This document shows positions 26,988-36,339 of a stretch of DNA of 64,000 nt, one piece after another (position 1 is the first letter of the stretch; every line of letters starts with the position of its first letter). Origin of the DNA: Mucilaginibacter endophyticus (GTDB taxonomy: Bacteria > Bacteroidota > Bacteroidia > Sphingobacteriales > Sphingobacteriaceae); assembly GCF_003351025.1 (NCBI RefSeq), contig NZ_QPCG01000002.1:930001-994000 (forward strand), read 5' to 3'. The notes under the pieces were generated by a model. That model did not search any database, was not told the origin of the DNA, and worked only from the letters and a program-made list of their open reading frames with translations. The position numbers and the translations under genes were made by a program.

Positions 26988-27401
26988 TTAATTGGCCACG
27001 ACCGGTACAGCAGCAGCTAATTCATTACTAAGCTGGGCAAGCAGCTTCAGCATTTTTTTTTCGATGAAAAGGAATGGTTCAACTTCTTTCCCCACATATC
27101 CTACAGAAACAATTATCCTTTTATCCGTTTGTTGCAGAATATCATAAAGATGCTGTTGTTTATGCAACCTGTAGGCCTCCCGCATTAGTCTTTTCACTAA
27201 GTTACGGTCGACAGCGTGCTTGTAACGCTTTTTGGGTACAGAAAAAAGAATTTGTGCAGGATGAAGCTGAGGCTCAGGATTAACAAGCCAGGAAACACGG
27301 AAGGGATAACATAAAAAAGAAGAACCACTATGAAAAAGCTTATCAATAAGCCTTTTGTTACATAACCGTTCTTCTTTTTTAAAAGTATACATAGTTGCCA
27401 T
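26988..27401 (-). CDS. rnpA: Ribonuclease P protein component
   Basis: The protein subunit of RNase P, which trims tRNA 5' leaders. The 137-residue sequence has YTFKKEERLCNKRLIDKLF at the start and the RNA-binding helix DRNLVKRLMREAYR in the middle. ATG 27401 is given; ATG 27392 (beginning MYTFKKEE) is equally likely and closer to most family starts. It follows rpmH by 68 bases. Confidence 0.95.
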   Translation of the reverse strand: MATMYTFKKEERLCNKRLIDKLFHSGSSFLCYPFRVSWLVNPEPQLHPAQILFSVPKKRYKHAVDRNLVKRLMREAYRLHKQQHLYDILQQTDKRIIVSVGYVGKEVEPFLFIEKKMLKLLAQLSNELAAAVPVVAN

Positions 27402-27469
27402 TTTTGAACCGAAGGATAAAGCAGATAAGCGGTTCCAAACCCTTATAAATAAGGGCAGGGCAACCTCAA

Positions 27470-27628
27470 TTATGCTTTGTGCCTGCCTTCGTCAGAAACA
27501 GTTAATCTTTTTCTGCCTTTAGCTCTTCTGGCTGCTAATACTCTCCTACCGTTAGCAGTTGACATGCGTTCACGGAAACCGTGTTTATTTCTTCTTTTTC
27601 TTTGAGAAGGCTGAAACGTTCTTTTCAT
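27470..27628 (-). CDS. rpmH: Ribosomal protein bL34
   Basis: A 52-residue basic protein reading [18 protein letters not shown] then [19 protein letters not shown], the standard L34 sequence, with a short C-terminal extension ending in RHKA. It is part of the large ribosomal subunit. A well-formed promoter lies 40-70 bases upstream. It is first in the run rpmH-rnpA-yidD-tsaB. Confidence 0.98.
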   Translation of the reverse strand: MKRTFQPSQRKRRNKHGFRERMSTANGRRVLAARRAKGRKRLTVSDEGRHKA

Positions 27629-27668
27629 GGCTATATTTTATTCTATTCGTCTTTTTTAAACAAGAGCG

Positions 27669-27698
27669 CAAATGTAGTTATTTTATTCAATAGTTCAA
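27669..27698 (-). promoter_or_regulatory. Bacteroidota-type promoter of rpmH
   Basis: On the minus strand a TTG (27698-27696) is followed after exactly 19 bases by TACATTTG (27676-27669), matching the TTG-N19-TAnnTTTG consensus. The -7 box is 40 bases from the rpmH start. Confidence 0.75.
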
Positions 27699-27824
27699 AT
27701 ACTATTTTTCTTATTTATAATAAAATACATACAACTACTCAATAGCAGCAAATTAGGTGTTTTTTATTGAGAATAACTAATTGATCTGCTATGTTTTTGG
27801 CTCCCTATACTGAAATGGCTAAAT

Positions 27825-27870
27825 AAAAATCCCGGAACAGGTATCCAATGACTTTCCTTCCGGGATTTTT
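27825..27870. terminator. Bidirectional terminator below ankyrin gene
   Basis: AAAAATCCCGGAA (27825-27837) pairs perfectly with TTCCGGGATTTTT (27858-27870). It lies 44 bases beyond the ankyrin stop on the minus strand and has T-tracts on both strands. Confidence 0.85.
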
Positions 27871-27913
27871 GTTTTTACAGATCGTGCCGCATTAACAAAT
27901 GCTTCTGTTTGTA

Positions 27914-28489
27914 TTATTGAAAAGGGATGGCGTATGATCCTGTATTTTTAAGGCTGGCGGTAACCGGGGTAGTCTTGTTCAGCAATGATACCATCTCAGC
28001 TTTACCGGTATCCTTAGCATAATCGGCAGCGATTTTATTTTGTTTATCCTTGATTTTGGTATTTGCACCATGCTCAAGCAAACTTTTTACTATACCCGCA
28101 TTACCTTCATTAACCGCTAACATTAAAGCAGTAGCGCCATTGCTATTACGGATATTGATATTAGGATAATAATGCAGCAGTTGATCAATAATTTCGGCGT
28201 TGCCGTTTTTACCCGCAAGCATTAAAGCGGTGTTACCCTCTTTGTCTTTGTAATCTACTTTAACATCGGCCTGCAGTATCAGGTTAACAATTCTGATTTG
28301 GTTGTTTTTAACTGCAACGATCAGGGGGCTATCGCCATTTTCGTCTTTCGCATTTACATTAGCACTCTTGTTCAGCAAAAATTTAACCCCGGGGATATCA
28401 TTGGTCTGGATGGCTGTGAAAAAGTTTTGAGCGAAGATCGGCAACGAACACACAAGCATCAGGCACAACAGGGTAAGTTTCTTTTTCAT
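27914..28489 (-). CDS. Secreted ankyrin-repeat protein
   Basis: 191 residues with a signal peptide (residues 1-21, ending IFAQ) and about four ankyrin repeats between 28 and 165, each with the DGNTALMLA-type turn, for example GDSPLIVAVKNNQIRIVNLI and GATALMLAVNEGNAGIVKSL. Ankyrin repeats bind other proteins; the partner, probably periplasmic, is unknown. The gene stands alone and ends at a strong terminator. Confidence 0.9.
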   Translation of the reverse strand: MKKKLTLLCLMLVCSLPIFAQNFFTAIQTNDIPGVKFLLNKSANVNAKDENGDSPLIVAVKNNQIRIVNLILQADVKVDYKDKEGNTALMLAGKNGNAEIIDQLLHYYPNINIRNSNGATALMLAVNEGNAGIVKSLLEHGANTKIKDKQNKIAADYAKDTGKAEMVSLLNKTTPVTASLKNTGSYAIPFQ

Positions 28490-28860
28490 TAATAATCAAT
28501 AGTTTAGTGGCCGAAGCCGGTTAATAAATTACCGCAATTAACGAAAAAAACATTACCCTGATTTTAACCAAGATGGCCCGATTGGGAGGAAAACACAATT
28601 AAGAAAAATAGAGATTTTCTTAGCATTTAAATTTGTAATAACATAATTTCCAGAAAAAATGAACGGAATGAACTAAAACAAACAGCCGATAATTAGCACG
28701 GATAAACAAACAGTTAAACCATTGATTAATTATTAGTTTATCGTCGTAAATCTTTAAAGAATATTAGCTGACATTTCCATGACACTCCCTATCAAAAAAC
28801 TTTAAACAAAACAGCTCTAAAGCATTAGGAAAGTGTAAATTCAGCGCTTTATCATAACAA
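28490..28860. other. Non-coding region between ankyrin and ChaN-like genes
   Basis: AT-rich divergent intergenic region of 371 bases. A TAAATTTG at 28628-28635 resembles a -7 box on the plus strand but lacks a partner at the right distance. No convincing small gene, RNA or hairpin was seen. Confidence 0.5.
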
Positions 28861-29739
28861 ATGAAATTCATCCTATCTATATTATTAACCTTCATATCAG
28901 CAATAGCCTTAGCGCAGGAATTACCGGCAAGCCATTACAAAATATATAGTACATCAGCTCAAAAACTTATCTCACCTGATGATATTATTAATGACATGGC
29001 CAATGCCGATGTCATTTTCTTTGGAGAAGAGCACAACGATTCAACCGCCCATTATCTTGAATTTAGTTTATTGAACAAACTCGCTGAAAAATATCCGCAG
29101 AAAACAGCGCTATCCATGGAGATGTTTCAAACAGATTGCCAGCTGGTATTAAACGAATATCTTGCAGGGTTCATACGCGAAAAAAACCTGATCACCGACG
29201 CGCGTACCTGGCCAAACTATAAGGATTACAAACCATTGATTGAACTGGCGAAAACCAAACACCTGCCTGTAATAGCTGCCAATGCCCCTACCCGCTATAC
29301 CAATATGGTTACACGGGGCGGACTTGATATTTTAAAACAACTCGATGCACAAGCAAAAAGCTACCTCGCTCCACTGCCAATTGATACGGCTACCGGGGCT
29401 TACTACGATAAATTTGCGAAAATAATGGGAGGCCATGCTTCGATGCCGGGCATGCAGATCTATCAATCACAAAATTTATGGGACGCCACAATGGGCTGGT
29501 CGATAGCGAAATTTTTGAAAAGTCATCCGGGATTTAAAATATTACAGCTAAACGGAGGATTTCACAGCGAGGAAAAACTGGGCGCAGTAGCCCAATTAAA
29601 AAGATATGCGCCCAAGGCACGTATACTTAATATAGCCACCTATGCGGATGATAATTTCGACAACCCCGACTGGAGCAAATTTGCCGGCATGGCCGACTAT
29701 ATTATCCTAACAGACCCGAAACTACCGAAAACTTTCTGA
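28861..29739 (+). CDS. ChaN family haem/iron-related protein, exported
   Basis: 292 residues with a signal peptide (1-19, ending ALAQ). The EreA/ChaN-like core starts at DVIFFGEEHNDSTAHYLEF and continues with LSMEMFQTDCQLVLNEYL. ChaN of Campylobacter is a haem-binding lipoprotein; here no lipobox is seen, so the protein may be soluble in the periplasm. It stands alone and converges with mscL across a tandem repeat. Confidence 0.8.
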   Translation: MKFILSILLTFISAIALAQELPASHYKIYSTSAQKLISPDDIINDMANADVIFFGEEHNDSTAHYLEFSLLNKLAEKYPQKTALSMEMFQTDCQLVLNEYLAGFIREKNLITDARTWPNYKDYKPLIELAKTKHLPVIAANAPTRYTNMVTRGGLDILKQLDAQAKSYLAPLPIDTATGAYYDKFAKIMGGHASMPGMQIYQSQNLWDATMGWSIAKFLKSHPGFKILQLNGGFHSEEKLGAVAQLKRYAPKARILNIATYADDNFDNPDWSKFAGMADYIILTDPKLPKTF

Positions 29740-29747
29740 TAGTTGAT

Positions 29748-29763
29748 AGTTCATGGATCATAG
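29748..29763. repeat. Inverted single copy of the 14-bp repeat unit
   Basis: AGTTCATGGATCATAG is the reverse complement of the unit that is tandemly repeated at 29815-29915, so the region can fold as a hairpin with any one of seven partners. Confidence 0.8.
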
Positions 29764-29814
29764 CCATTAACAAATGGTTGATAGTTCATAGCTTATAGCC
29801 ATATAAGGCAAAAA

Positions 29815-29915
29815 ACTATGATCCATGAACTATGATCCATGAACTATGATCCATGAACTATGATCCATGAACTATGATCCATGAACTATGATCCATGAAC
29901 TATGATCCATGAACT
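29815..29915. repeat. Tandem array of seven identical 14-bp units
   Basis: ACTATGATCCATGA is repeated seven times without a mismatch from 29815 to 29912 and then continues as ACT. There are no spacers, so it is not a CRISPR. It ends 9 bases before the mscL stop codon. Confidence 0.95.
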
Positions 29916-29923
29916 AAATCGCT

Positions 29924-30328
29924 TTAAGCTTTTTTAGCCAGCAAATCGCGGATCTCTGTAAGTAAAACTTCCTCCTTAGTTGGTTCGGGAGGTGCTGCAG
30001 GGGCGGCTTCTTCTTTCTTCTTTAGTGAATTGATACCTTTTACAATTAAAAAGATACAGAATGCCACAATGATAAAATCAATTATGTTATTGATAAATAA
30101 ACCATAATTGATAGCCGTTTCCGGAGTTTTATCAACCGCGGGCTTAAGCACATACTTAAGATCTTTAAAATCGATACCACCGGTTAACATCCCTATCGGT
30201 GGCATAATGATATCATTCACTAAGGATGTAACAATTTTACCGAAGGCAGCGCCAATGATAACACCCACTGCGAGATCAACCACGTTGCCCCGCATTGCAA
30301 ATTCTTTAAACTCTTTTACAATTGCCAT
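29924..30328 (-). CDS. mscL: Large-conductance mechanosensitive channel
   Basis: MscL opens under membrane tension to release solutes after hypo-osmotic shock. The 134-residue protein has the conserved N-terminal segment [20 protein letters not shown], a first membrane helix with the pore-lining glycine pattern, a periplasmic loop and a second helix ([18 protein letters not shown]). The C-terminus is a charged bundle after an alanine/proline-rich linker. Length is normal. Confidence 0.97.
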   Translation of the reverse strand: MAIVKEFKEFAMRGNVVDLAVGVIIGAAFGKIVTSLVNDIIMPPIGMLTGGIDFKDLKYVLKPAVDKTPETAINYGLFINNIIDFIIVAFCIFLIVKGINSLKKKEEAAPAAPPEPTKEEVLLTEIRDLLAKKA

Positions 30329-30482
30329 AAATTAAAGTTTGGTTACTTAAAGTTAATAATATTACACAAACAATCTATTTATAGTGTTTTTTTGTTGATG
30401 ACAAAACAATTGGTGTATTTAAAACATTTAACAACTTTACGGCAGATACACCAAGTAATTTTTAGTTAATATTAATTTGATG

Positions 30483-30490
30483 TATTTTTG
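30483..30490 (+). promoter_or_regulatory. Possible -7 promoter box of rpoN
   Basis: TATTTTTG matches TAnnTTTG, 14 bases before the rpoN ATG, with TTT rather than TTG at the -33 distance. Confidence 0.4.
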
Positions 30491-30504
30491 GCTACATCTT
30501 AAAT

Positions 30505-31980
30505 ATGCTTAAACAGAACCTTCAACAAAAACTTTTACAAAAACTTTCACCGCAGCAAATACAATTTATAAAATTGCTGCAGGTGCCTACCGTTTCGCTT
30601 GATACCCGGATAAAAGAAGAGCTTGAGGAAAATCCGGCGCTTGAAGATCTGAGCCTTACCAACCTAAACGAACCCGAAGAACAATATCCTGACCGCGATC
30701 CCGACGATGATAATTTCAACAGCGACGAGGAAAAAGGCGAGATGGATGAATTTAATATTGACGACTACCTGCAGGAAGATAACCTAAACGATTATGGCTC
30801 ACGCTATGATCAAAACGGCGACGACGAGGATGAGCGAAAAGAGATTCCGATTGCTGTACAAAGTTCATTTTTTGAAAGCCTGCAAGCCCAGTTAGACCTG
30901 TTGCCTTTAAGTGATAAAGACTTCATGATTGGCAAGCAGATAATAGGTAGCCTGGATGACGATGGCTACCTCCGCCGTCCTATCATGTCGCTTACTGATG
31001 ACCTTGCATTTTCACAAAACGTACTGGCCGAAGACGAGGAAGTTGAGGACATGTTAAAGGTGATACAGGGTTTTGACCCTGCCGGTGTAGGTGCCCGCAG
31101 TTTGCAGGAATGCCTGCTGATCCAGCTCCGCAAAAAGGATGTTAACGACCCAATCATTAAAAAAGCGATACAGGTTGTTGAGCACTACCTGGATGAGTTT
31201 ACCCGTAAACATTACGATAAGCTTGAAAAATCATTAAACATGAACTCTATTGAGTTGCGTGGCGTTGTTAATGAAATTTTAAAACTTAACCCCAAACCCG
31301 GCGACTCGAACGAGATCAACACCAAACAAATGCAGGTGATTCCTGATTTTCATATCACCAACAATGATGGTACGCTCATACTTACCCTAAATTCAAAAAA
31401 CGCACCCGAACTCAGGGTAAGCCGCTCGTACCAGGAAATGTTCCAGCATTATGACAAGGCTTCGCAAAAAGATAAAAAACTGAAAGAGGCGGTTCAGTTT
31501 GTAAAGCAAAAACTTGATTCGGCCAAGTGGTTCATTGATGCTATTAAACAGCGCCAGCAAACGCTGCTTAAAACCATGAATGCCATAATGCAATACCAGT
31601 ACGAGTTTTTCCTGACCGGTGATGATAAAAACCTAAAGCCAATGATCCTGAAAGATATCGCCGACCGTATCGGTATGGATATCTCAACAGTATCGCGCGT
31701 AGCTAACTCCAAATATGTGCAAACAGAATTTGGCACCTTCCTGCTAAAATCATTCTTCTCAGAAGCTATCCAAACCGAAAGCGGTGAGGAAGTATCCAAT
31801 AAAGAGGTTAAAAAGATACTGGAAGAGCATATTGGCAAAGAAGATAAACGGCATCCGCTGGCCGATGAAAAACTGACCGAAATTCTTAAAGATGCAGGCT
31901 ACAACATAGCCCGCCGTACCGTAGCTAAATACCGCGAGCAAATGAATATCCCGGTAGCAAGGTTGAGGAAGGAATTGTAG
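30505..31980 (+). CDS. rpoN: RNA polymerase sigma-54 factor
   Basis: 491 residues. Region I is glutamine/leucine-rich at the N-terminus (LKQNLQQKLLQKLSPQQIQF), followed by a very acidic linker (about 60-110), the core-binding region, a helix-turn-helix (IADRIGMDISTVSRVANSKY) and the C-terminal RpoN box ARRTVAKYRE. Sigma-54 requires an AAA+ activator; none is encoded here. It ends in an iterated TTAGAGA stretch and a strong terminator shared with the next convergent gene. Confidence 0.97.
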   Translation: MLKQNLQQKLLQKLSPQQIQFIKLLQVPTVSLDTRIKEELEENPALEDLSLTNLNEPEEQYPDRDPDDDNFNSDEEKGEMDEFNIDDYLQEDNLNDYGSRYDQNGDDEDERKEIPIAVQSSFFESLQAQLDLLPLSDKDFMIGKQIIGSLDDDGYLRRPIMSLTDDLAFSQNVLAEDEEVEDMLKVIQGFDPAGVGARSLQECLLIQLRKKDVNDPIIKKAIQVVEHYLDEFTRKHYDKLEKSLNMNSIELRGVVNEILKLNPKPGDSNEINTKQMQVIPDFHITNNDGTLILTLNSKNAPELRVSRSYQEMFQHYDKASQKDKKLKEAVQFVKQKLDSAKWFIDAIKQRQQTLLKTMNAIMQYQYEFFLTGDDKNLKPMILKDIADRIGMDISTVSRVANSKYVQTEFGTFLLKSFFSEAIQTESGEEVSNKEVKKILEEHIGKEDKRHPLADEKLTEILKDAGYNIARRTVAKYREQMNIPVARLRKEL

Positions 31981-32008
31981 GATAGAGATTAGAGGTTAGA
32001 GATTAGTT
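31981..32008. repeat. One-armed iterated GATTAGAGGTTAGA stretch
   Basis: GAGATTAGAGGTTAGAGATT repeats the word TTAGAGA/GATTAG immediately behind the rpoN stop. No opposing arm is seen, unlike the other iterated-word elements in the window. Confidence 0.6.
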
Positions 32009-32030
32009 AACCTTTGTCACCTTCATAAAA

Positions 32031-32068
32031 AGAAAAAGCCTTAAGAAATCAATTCTTAAGGCTTTTTT
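32031..32068. terminator. Bidirectional terminator between rpoN and cysteine desulfurase
   Basis: AAAAAGCCTTAAGA pairs with TCTTAAGGCTTTTT across a loop of about 7 bases, with A- and T-tracts serving both strands. Confidence 0.9.
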
Positions 32069-32086
32069 AATAACTTGCTTTTAAGC

Positions 32087-33223
32087 TTATACGTTAACAG
32101 CACAAAGTTCACGAACTTTGGCTACTACAAAATCAACTTCTTCTTTAGTGTTATACTTTGAGAATGAGAAACGTACTGATGGCCTTGATGAGCTTGCACC
32201 GATAGCCGTTAACACATGCGAACCAATATCACTACCCGAGCTGCATGCGCTTCCGCCCGAAGCAGAAATACCGGCGATATCAAGGTTAAATAACAGCATA
32301 TCGCTCATCTCCATTTCAGGGAATGAAACGTTCAGTACTGTATATAAACTTTTATCAGCATCAGTTTCACCATTAAAGCTTACACCCGGAACATGGGCAA
32401 TCAATTGTTCCATCATATACGATTTTAAACCCTGGATATGATTTTGGTGCTGCTCCATTTCATTATAAGCCAGTTCAAGCGATTTGGCTAAACCAACTAT
32501 ACCGTAGATATTTTCGGTACCGCCGCGCATGTTACGTTCCTGGGCACCGCCATAAATAAAAGGTTTTATCTTTATTTTATGATTAATGTGCAGGAAACCA
32601 ACTCCCTTAGGACCATGCAATTTATGAGCGGCGCAAACCAGGAAATGAGCTTTGAGCTTGCTAAGGTCATGCTGATAATGTCCCATGGTTTGCACGGTAT
32701 CGCAATGGTAGATGGCATTATATGTTTCGCACAAATCGCCGATGCGTTCCATATCCGATAATGTACCAATTTCATTGTTGGCATGCATTAATGAAACAAA
32801 ACTGCGTTCATTTTCTTTCAATAATGTTTCCAGGTGATCGTAATCAATAGTACCCTTGCTGTCGATGTTTACCAGGCTTAATTTAATAACACCCGACTTT
32901 TCCATTGCTTCCAGCGTATGGAGCACTGCGTGATGCTCGGTTGGGCTGGTGATAGCATGGGTAATTTTGTGATCAATGATACCGCACCTGATGGCTGTAT
33001 TATCAGCCTCGGTACCGCTTGATGTAAAAAAGATTTCGGCTGGCGAGGTATGCAATAAACCGGCAATCGTTTTACGCGAACGCTCAATCAAAGTACGGGC
33101 TTCCCTGCCGTGGGCATGTATTGATGAAGGATTACCAAACTGGCTCTCCATCACCTTGTACATCTCCTTCATTACGTCAGGGTCAAGCGGTGTAGTGGCG
33201 GCATTATCAAAATAAACGCGCAT
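32087..33223 (-). CDS. Cysteine desulfurase (NifS/IscS type)
   Basis: A PLP enzyme of 378 residues that takes sulfur from cysteine for Fe-S clusters or thiolated tRNA. The N-terminus YFDNAATTPLDPDV, the PLP lysine K201 in CAAHKLHGPKGVG and the sulfur-carrying Cys327 in SGGSACSSGSD are all present. Scaffold genes (iscU, sufBCD) are not adjacent. A TusA/MnmA role is equally possible. Confidence 0.93.
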   Translation of the reverse strand: MRVYFDNAATTPLDPDVMKEMYKVMESQFGNPSSIHAHGREARTLIERSRKTIAGLLHTSPAEIFFTSSGTEADNTAIRCGIIDHKITHAITSPTEHHAVLHTLEAMEKSGVIKLSLVNIDSKGTIDYDHLETLLKENERSFVSLMHANNEIGTLSDMERIGDLCETYNAIYHCDTVQTMGHYQHDLSKLKAHFLVCAAHKLHGPKGVGFLHINHKIKIKPFIYGGAQERNMRGGTENIYGIVGLAKSLELAYNEMEQHQNHIQGLKSYMMEQLIAHVPGVSFNGETDADKSLYTVLNVSFPEMEMSDMLLFNLDIAGISASGGSACSSGSDIGSHVLTAIGASSSRPSVRFSFSKYNTKEEVDFVVAKVRELCAVNV

Positions 33224-33344
33224 TCTTTTAAAATTTATAAATTAATGGATCAGTAACTTTAAAACACATGCCCGATATTATTATATAGCCAAGCAACCAA
33301 CGGAATATACCGCCGGTTGCCTGTTATTTTTTGATACCGGTAAA

Positions 33345-34736
33345 TTAACCTTTCAGTTGTAAGATCTCCTTAATATCAGTGATGATCTTATTGGCCAAAC
33401 CGTTTGCCACGGTTTCAGAATTGCCTTCGGAATAGATCCTGATGATGGGCTCGGTGTTTGACCTCCGCAAATGTACCCATTCTTTATCAAATTCTATTTT
33501 CAAGCCGTCTATTGTTGAATGAGGCTGTTTGATATATTTTTCTTCAACCTTGCTCAAAAGGGCATCTATGTCCATTTCGGGCGTTAAAGTGATCTTGTTT
33601 TTTGAAATAAAATAACCCGGATATGACGCGCGAAGGCTTGAAACCGACTTGCCATATTTAGCCAGGTGAGTTAAAAATAACGCTATGCCCACTAAAGCGT
33701 CACGACCGTAATGCGATTCGGGATAAATAACCCCGCCATTACCTTCGCCACCAATAACCGCGTTAACCGCTTTCATCTGGTTTACAACATTCACCTCTCC
33801 TACCGCCGCGGCATGGTATTCGCCACCGGCCTTTTCAGTAACATCGCGCAGTGCCCGGGTTGATGAAAGATTAGAAACGGTGTTACCAACGTTGTTTTTC
33901 AGTACGTAATCGGCTACAGCAACCAATGTATATTCTTCGCCAAACATATTACCATCTTCGCAAACAAAACAAAGGCGGTCAACATCCGGATCGACAGCTA
34001 TACCTAAATCCGCCCTTTTGCTTACCACTTCTTTTGATAAAGCTATCAGGTTTTCAGGAAGCGGCTCGGGGTTGTGCGGGAAATTGCCATCAGGCTCACA
34101 GTATAATTCATGAACAGTTTCAACGCCTAAAGCTTTCAGTAAGGCCGGCACAAAGATGCCACCTGTAGAGTTCACACAATCTATTACCACTTTAAAGTCG
34201 GCTTTTTTGATAGCCTCAACATCAACCAATGACAAGGCCAATATCTGGTCGATGTGCTTTTGCAGCCAGGTATCATCATGGGTAACTTTACCCAGATCAT
34301 TTACATCTGCATATATAAAATCGCTATACTCTGCAATGGTCAATACTTCTTTACCATCGGCATCACTAATAAACTCGCCATCAGCGTTAAGCAGCTTAAG
34401 CGCGTTCCATTGTTTAGGATTATGGCTTGCGGTAAGAATAATACCACCGGCAGCTTTTTCGCCGGTAACGGCCACCTCAACAGTAGGTGTAGTTGATAAA
34501 CCAAGATCAATAACGTCAATGCCTAAGCCCTGTAGCGTACCAACAACCAGGTTATTCACCATTTCACCCGACAAACGGGCGTCACGGCCAACTACAATCT
34601 TTTTAATTCCTGATTTTTTTACAGCCCATGAACCATAGGCCGAAGTAAATTTTACAATATCAAGCGGTGTTAAACCGTCGCCAACAGCGCCACCTATGGT
34701 GCCGCGTATACCTGAAATAGATTTAATTAAAGTCAA
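33345..34736 (-). CDS. glmM: Phosphoglucosamine mutase family protein
   Basis: 463 residues of the alpha-D-phosphohexomutase family. The active-site phosphoserine is S104 in LTASHNPKQW; the metal loop is DPDVDR at 249-254; the sugar loop GEGNGGVIYPE and the C-terminal phosphate loop RRSNTEPIIRIYSEG follow. In Bacteroidota this type is assigned to glucosamine-6-P to glucosamine-1-P conversion for peptidoglycan and LPS precursors. Phosphomannomutase activity cannot be excluded from sequence. Confidence 0.85.
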   Translation of the reverse strand: MTLIKSISGIRGTIGGAVGDGLTPLDIVKFTSAYGSWAVKKSGIKKIVVGRDARLSGEMVNNLVVGTLQGLGIDVIDLGLSTTPTVEVAVTGEKAAGGIILTASHNPKQWNALKLLNADGEFISDADGKEVLTIAEYSDFIYADVNDLGKVTHDDTWLQKHIDQILALSLVDVEAIKKADFKVVIDCVNSTGGIFVPALLKALGVETVHELYCEPDGNFPHNPEPLPENLIALSKEVVSKRADLGIAVDPDVDRLCFVCEDGNMFGEEYTLVAVADYVLKNNVGNTVSNLSSTRALRDVTEKAGGEYHAAAVGEVNVVNQMKAVNAVIGGEGNGGVIYPESHYGRDALVGIALFLTHLAKYGKSVSSLRASYPGYFISKNKITLTPEMDIDALLSKVEEKYIKQPHSTIDGLKIEFDKEWVHLRRSNTEPIIRIYSEGNSETVANGLANKIITDIKEILQLKG

Positions 34737-34947
34737 AATGCGATGTTTTTGGTGTGGTAAAAGTATAAAATATAAGATACAAATGATATTGTTTTAAGTA
34801 ATTGCGCAAACGCTTGCACACTAATTTACTGTTTATTAATACCGCATAGCGTTGGCTCAATTGTCATTACTGCGCATTATTTTATGCTTAACGAGATAAT
34901 ACATGACCTAAGTATTAAAAGTCTGAAGGTTTTTTTAACCGAATTGA

Positions 34948-34955
34948 TAACTTTG
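34948..34955 (+). promoter_or_regulatory. Possible -7 promoter box of PAP2/ZIP operon
   Basis: TAACTTTG fits TAnnTTTG, 35 bases before the PAP2 start. The -33 position is poorly matched. Confidence 0.35.
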
Positions 34956-34989
34956 AAAATTAAGTAAACAAGCATCTATAGTAAAAACA

Positions 34990-35553
34990 ATGCCCGACTA
35001 TCTTTTAAATCTCGACCGGCATTTATTTTATTTCATTAACCATGACCTGTCCAATTCGTTTTTTGATTGGATCATGCCGTTGTTGCGCAACCCCAGGTTC
35101 TGGATCCCTCTGTATATCTTCATTATCGCTTTTTGTTTATGGCGATATAAAAAAACCGGTGCTATCATTATTGTGCTATTGGCAGCATCTGCAGGCGTAG
35201 CTGATTTTACCAGCGGTGTTCTTATAAAACACAGCATACAACGCCTCCGCCCCTGCCGCGACCCTATAGTATCTCTTACTGATATTAGTCGGGTACCTTG
35301 TGGTACAGGATATAGCTTTCCATCAAGTCATGCTACCGACCATTTTGCTATGGCCATATTTTTATGTTTTGTATTTGGCCATAAATGGAAATGGATCTGG
35401 CTTTGGGCCATTTTATGGGCAGGGAGCATTTGCTTTGCCCAAGTATATGTTGGTGTACACTTCCCGATAGATGTGCTGTGCGGCGCTCTGTACGGCTCCC
35501 TTGTAGGGTGGCTGCTTTCATTATTGTTTAAAAAATCACAACCCGCCTTTTAA
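34990..35553 (+). CDS. PAP2 family phosphatase
   Basis: 187 residues with about five membrane helices and the three PAP2 phosphatase motifs: K-x6-RP in KHSIQRLRP, SFPSSHAT, and the C-terminal YVGVHFPIDV with the catalytic histidine. Enzymes of this kind dephosphorylate undecaprenyl diphosphate or phosphatidylglycerol phosphate in the inner membrane. The stop overlaps the ZIP start as TAATG. Confidence 0.9.
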   Translation: MPDYLLNLDRHLFYFINHDLSNSFFDWIMPLLRNPRFWIPLYIFIIAFCLWRYKKTGAIIIVLLAASAGVADFTSGVLIKHSIQRLRPCRDPIVSLTDISRVPCGTGYSFPSSHATDHFAMAIFLCFVFGHKWKWIWLWAILWAGSICFAQVYVGVHFPIDVLCGALYGSLVGWLLSLLFKKSQPAF

Positions 35554-36269
35554 TGGGATACTGGAAAATTCTGCTGCTATTTTTTGCTGCCTTTTTTGGC
35601 GGTACTTCTGTATTTTTATTTAAAGGCGATAACCACAAAACGCTGAAACTGGTATTATCATTCAGTGGGGCCTATTTATTTGGCATTACCGTATTACACC
35701 TTATTCCTGATGCTTATCACGGCAATGATAACTATGTAGGCGTTTTTATATTGATAGGCTTTCTGTTCCAGATTGTGCTTGAGCAGTTTTCGGACGGGAT
35801 AGAGCACGGGCACATGCACAAACACCCGCATGACCTGGCTGTTTTTCCGATAGGTATTATGGCCAGTCTTTGTCTGCATGCTTTTTTAGAAGGAATGCCA
35901 CTGGCGCAGGGCAACCAGGACCAATTAGTTTATGGTATCGCCCTGCATCATATCCCTGCCGCGTTTGCGTTAGCTACCGTACTGCTTACCAACAAACAGG
36001 GTAAAAACAAAACCATTTTTTTTGTGGCCATATTCGCTATAATGGCCCCTGCCGGCTACTTTTTCAGTGACGCCCTAAGCAGCGGAAATATCGGCAACCT
36101 GCAACATTATTTTAACCGGATCATGGGCGTTGTTATCGGGATTTTCCTACATATTTCAACTACCATCCTTTTTGAATCAAGTGCCGATCATCGTTTTAAT
36201 ATGCGTAAGATGATAGCGGTACTGGCCGGTGTGGCTATAGCTTTGCTTGGGTTTTTGAAGGAGTTGTAA
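35553..36269 (+). CDS. ZIP family metal transporter
   Basis: 238 residues with about seven or eight membrane segments. The family signature is seen in ITVLHLIPDAYHG and in the helix-IV histidines (LHAFLEGMPLAQG then ALHHIPAAFALATVLL), and a histidine-rich loop (HGHMHKHPHDL) lies between. It probably imports zinc or another divalent metal. It is translationally coupled to the PAP2 gene. Confidence 0.88.
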   Translation: MGYWKILLLFFAAFFGGTSVFLFKGDNHKTLKLVLSFSGAYLFGITVLHLIPDAYHGNDNYVGVFILIGFLFQIVLEQFSDGIEHGHMHKHPHDLAVFPIGIMASLCLHAFLEGMPLAQGNQDQLVYGIALHHIPAAFALATVLLTNKQGKNKTIFFVAIFAIMAPAGYFFSDALSSGNIGNLQHYFNRIMGVVIGIFLHISTTILFESSADHRFNMRKMIAVLAGVAIALLGFLKEL

Positions 36270-36339
36270 TAGGCCCCCGGATGCACCTCAAAGCGGAGTT
36301 TACTATCAAACTAAGTGCTTAAATATTAATATTTTTCCA

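Noticed and set aside
29815..29915. Possible CRISPR array
   Set aside because: The 14-bp units are directly joined with no spacers, and no cas genes are present.
34156..34638. 160-codon plus-strand frame inside glmM
   Set aside because: Shadow frame; the mutase on the other strand carries all active-site loops.
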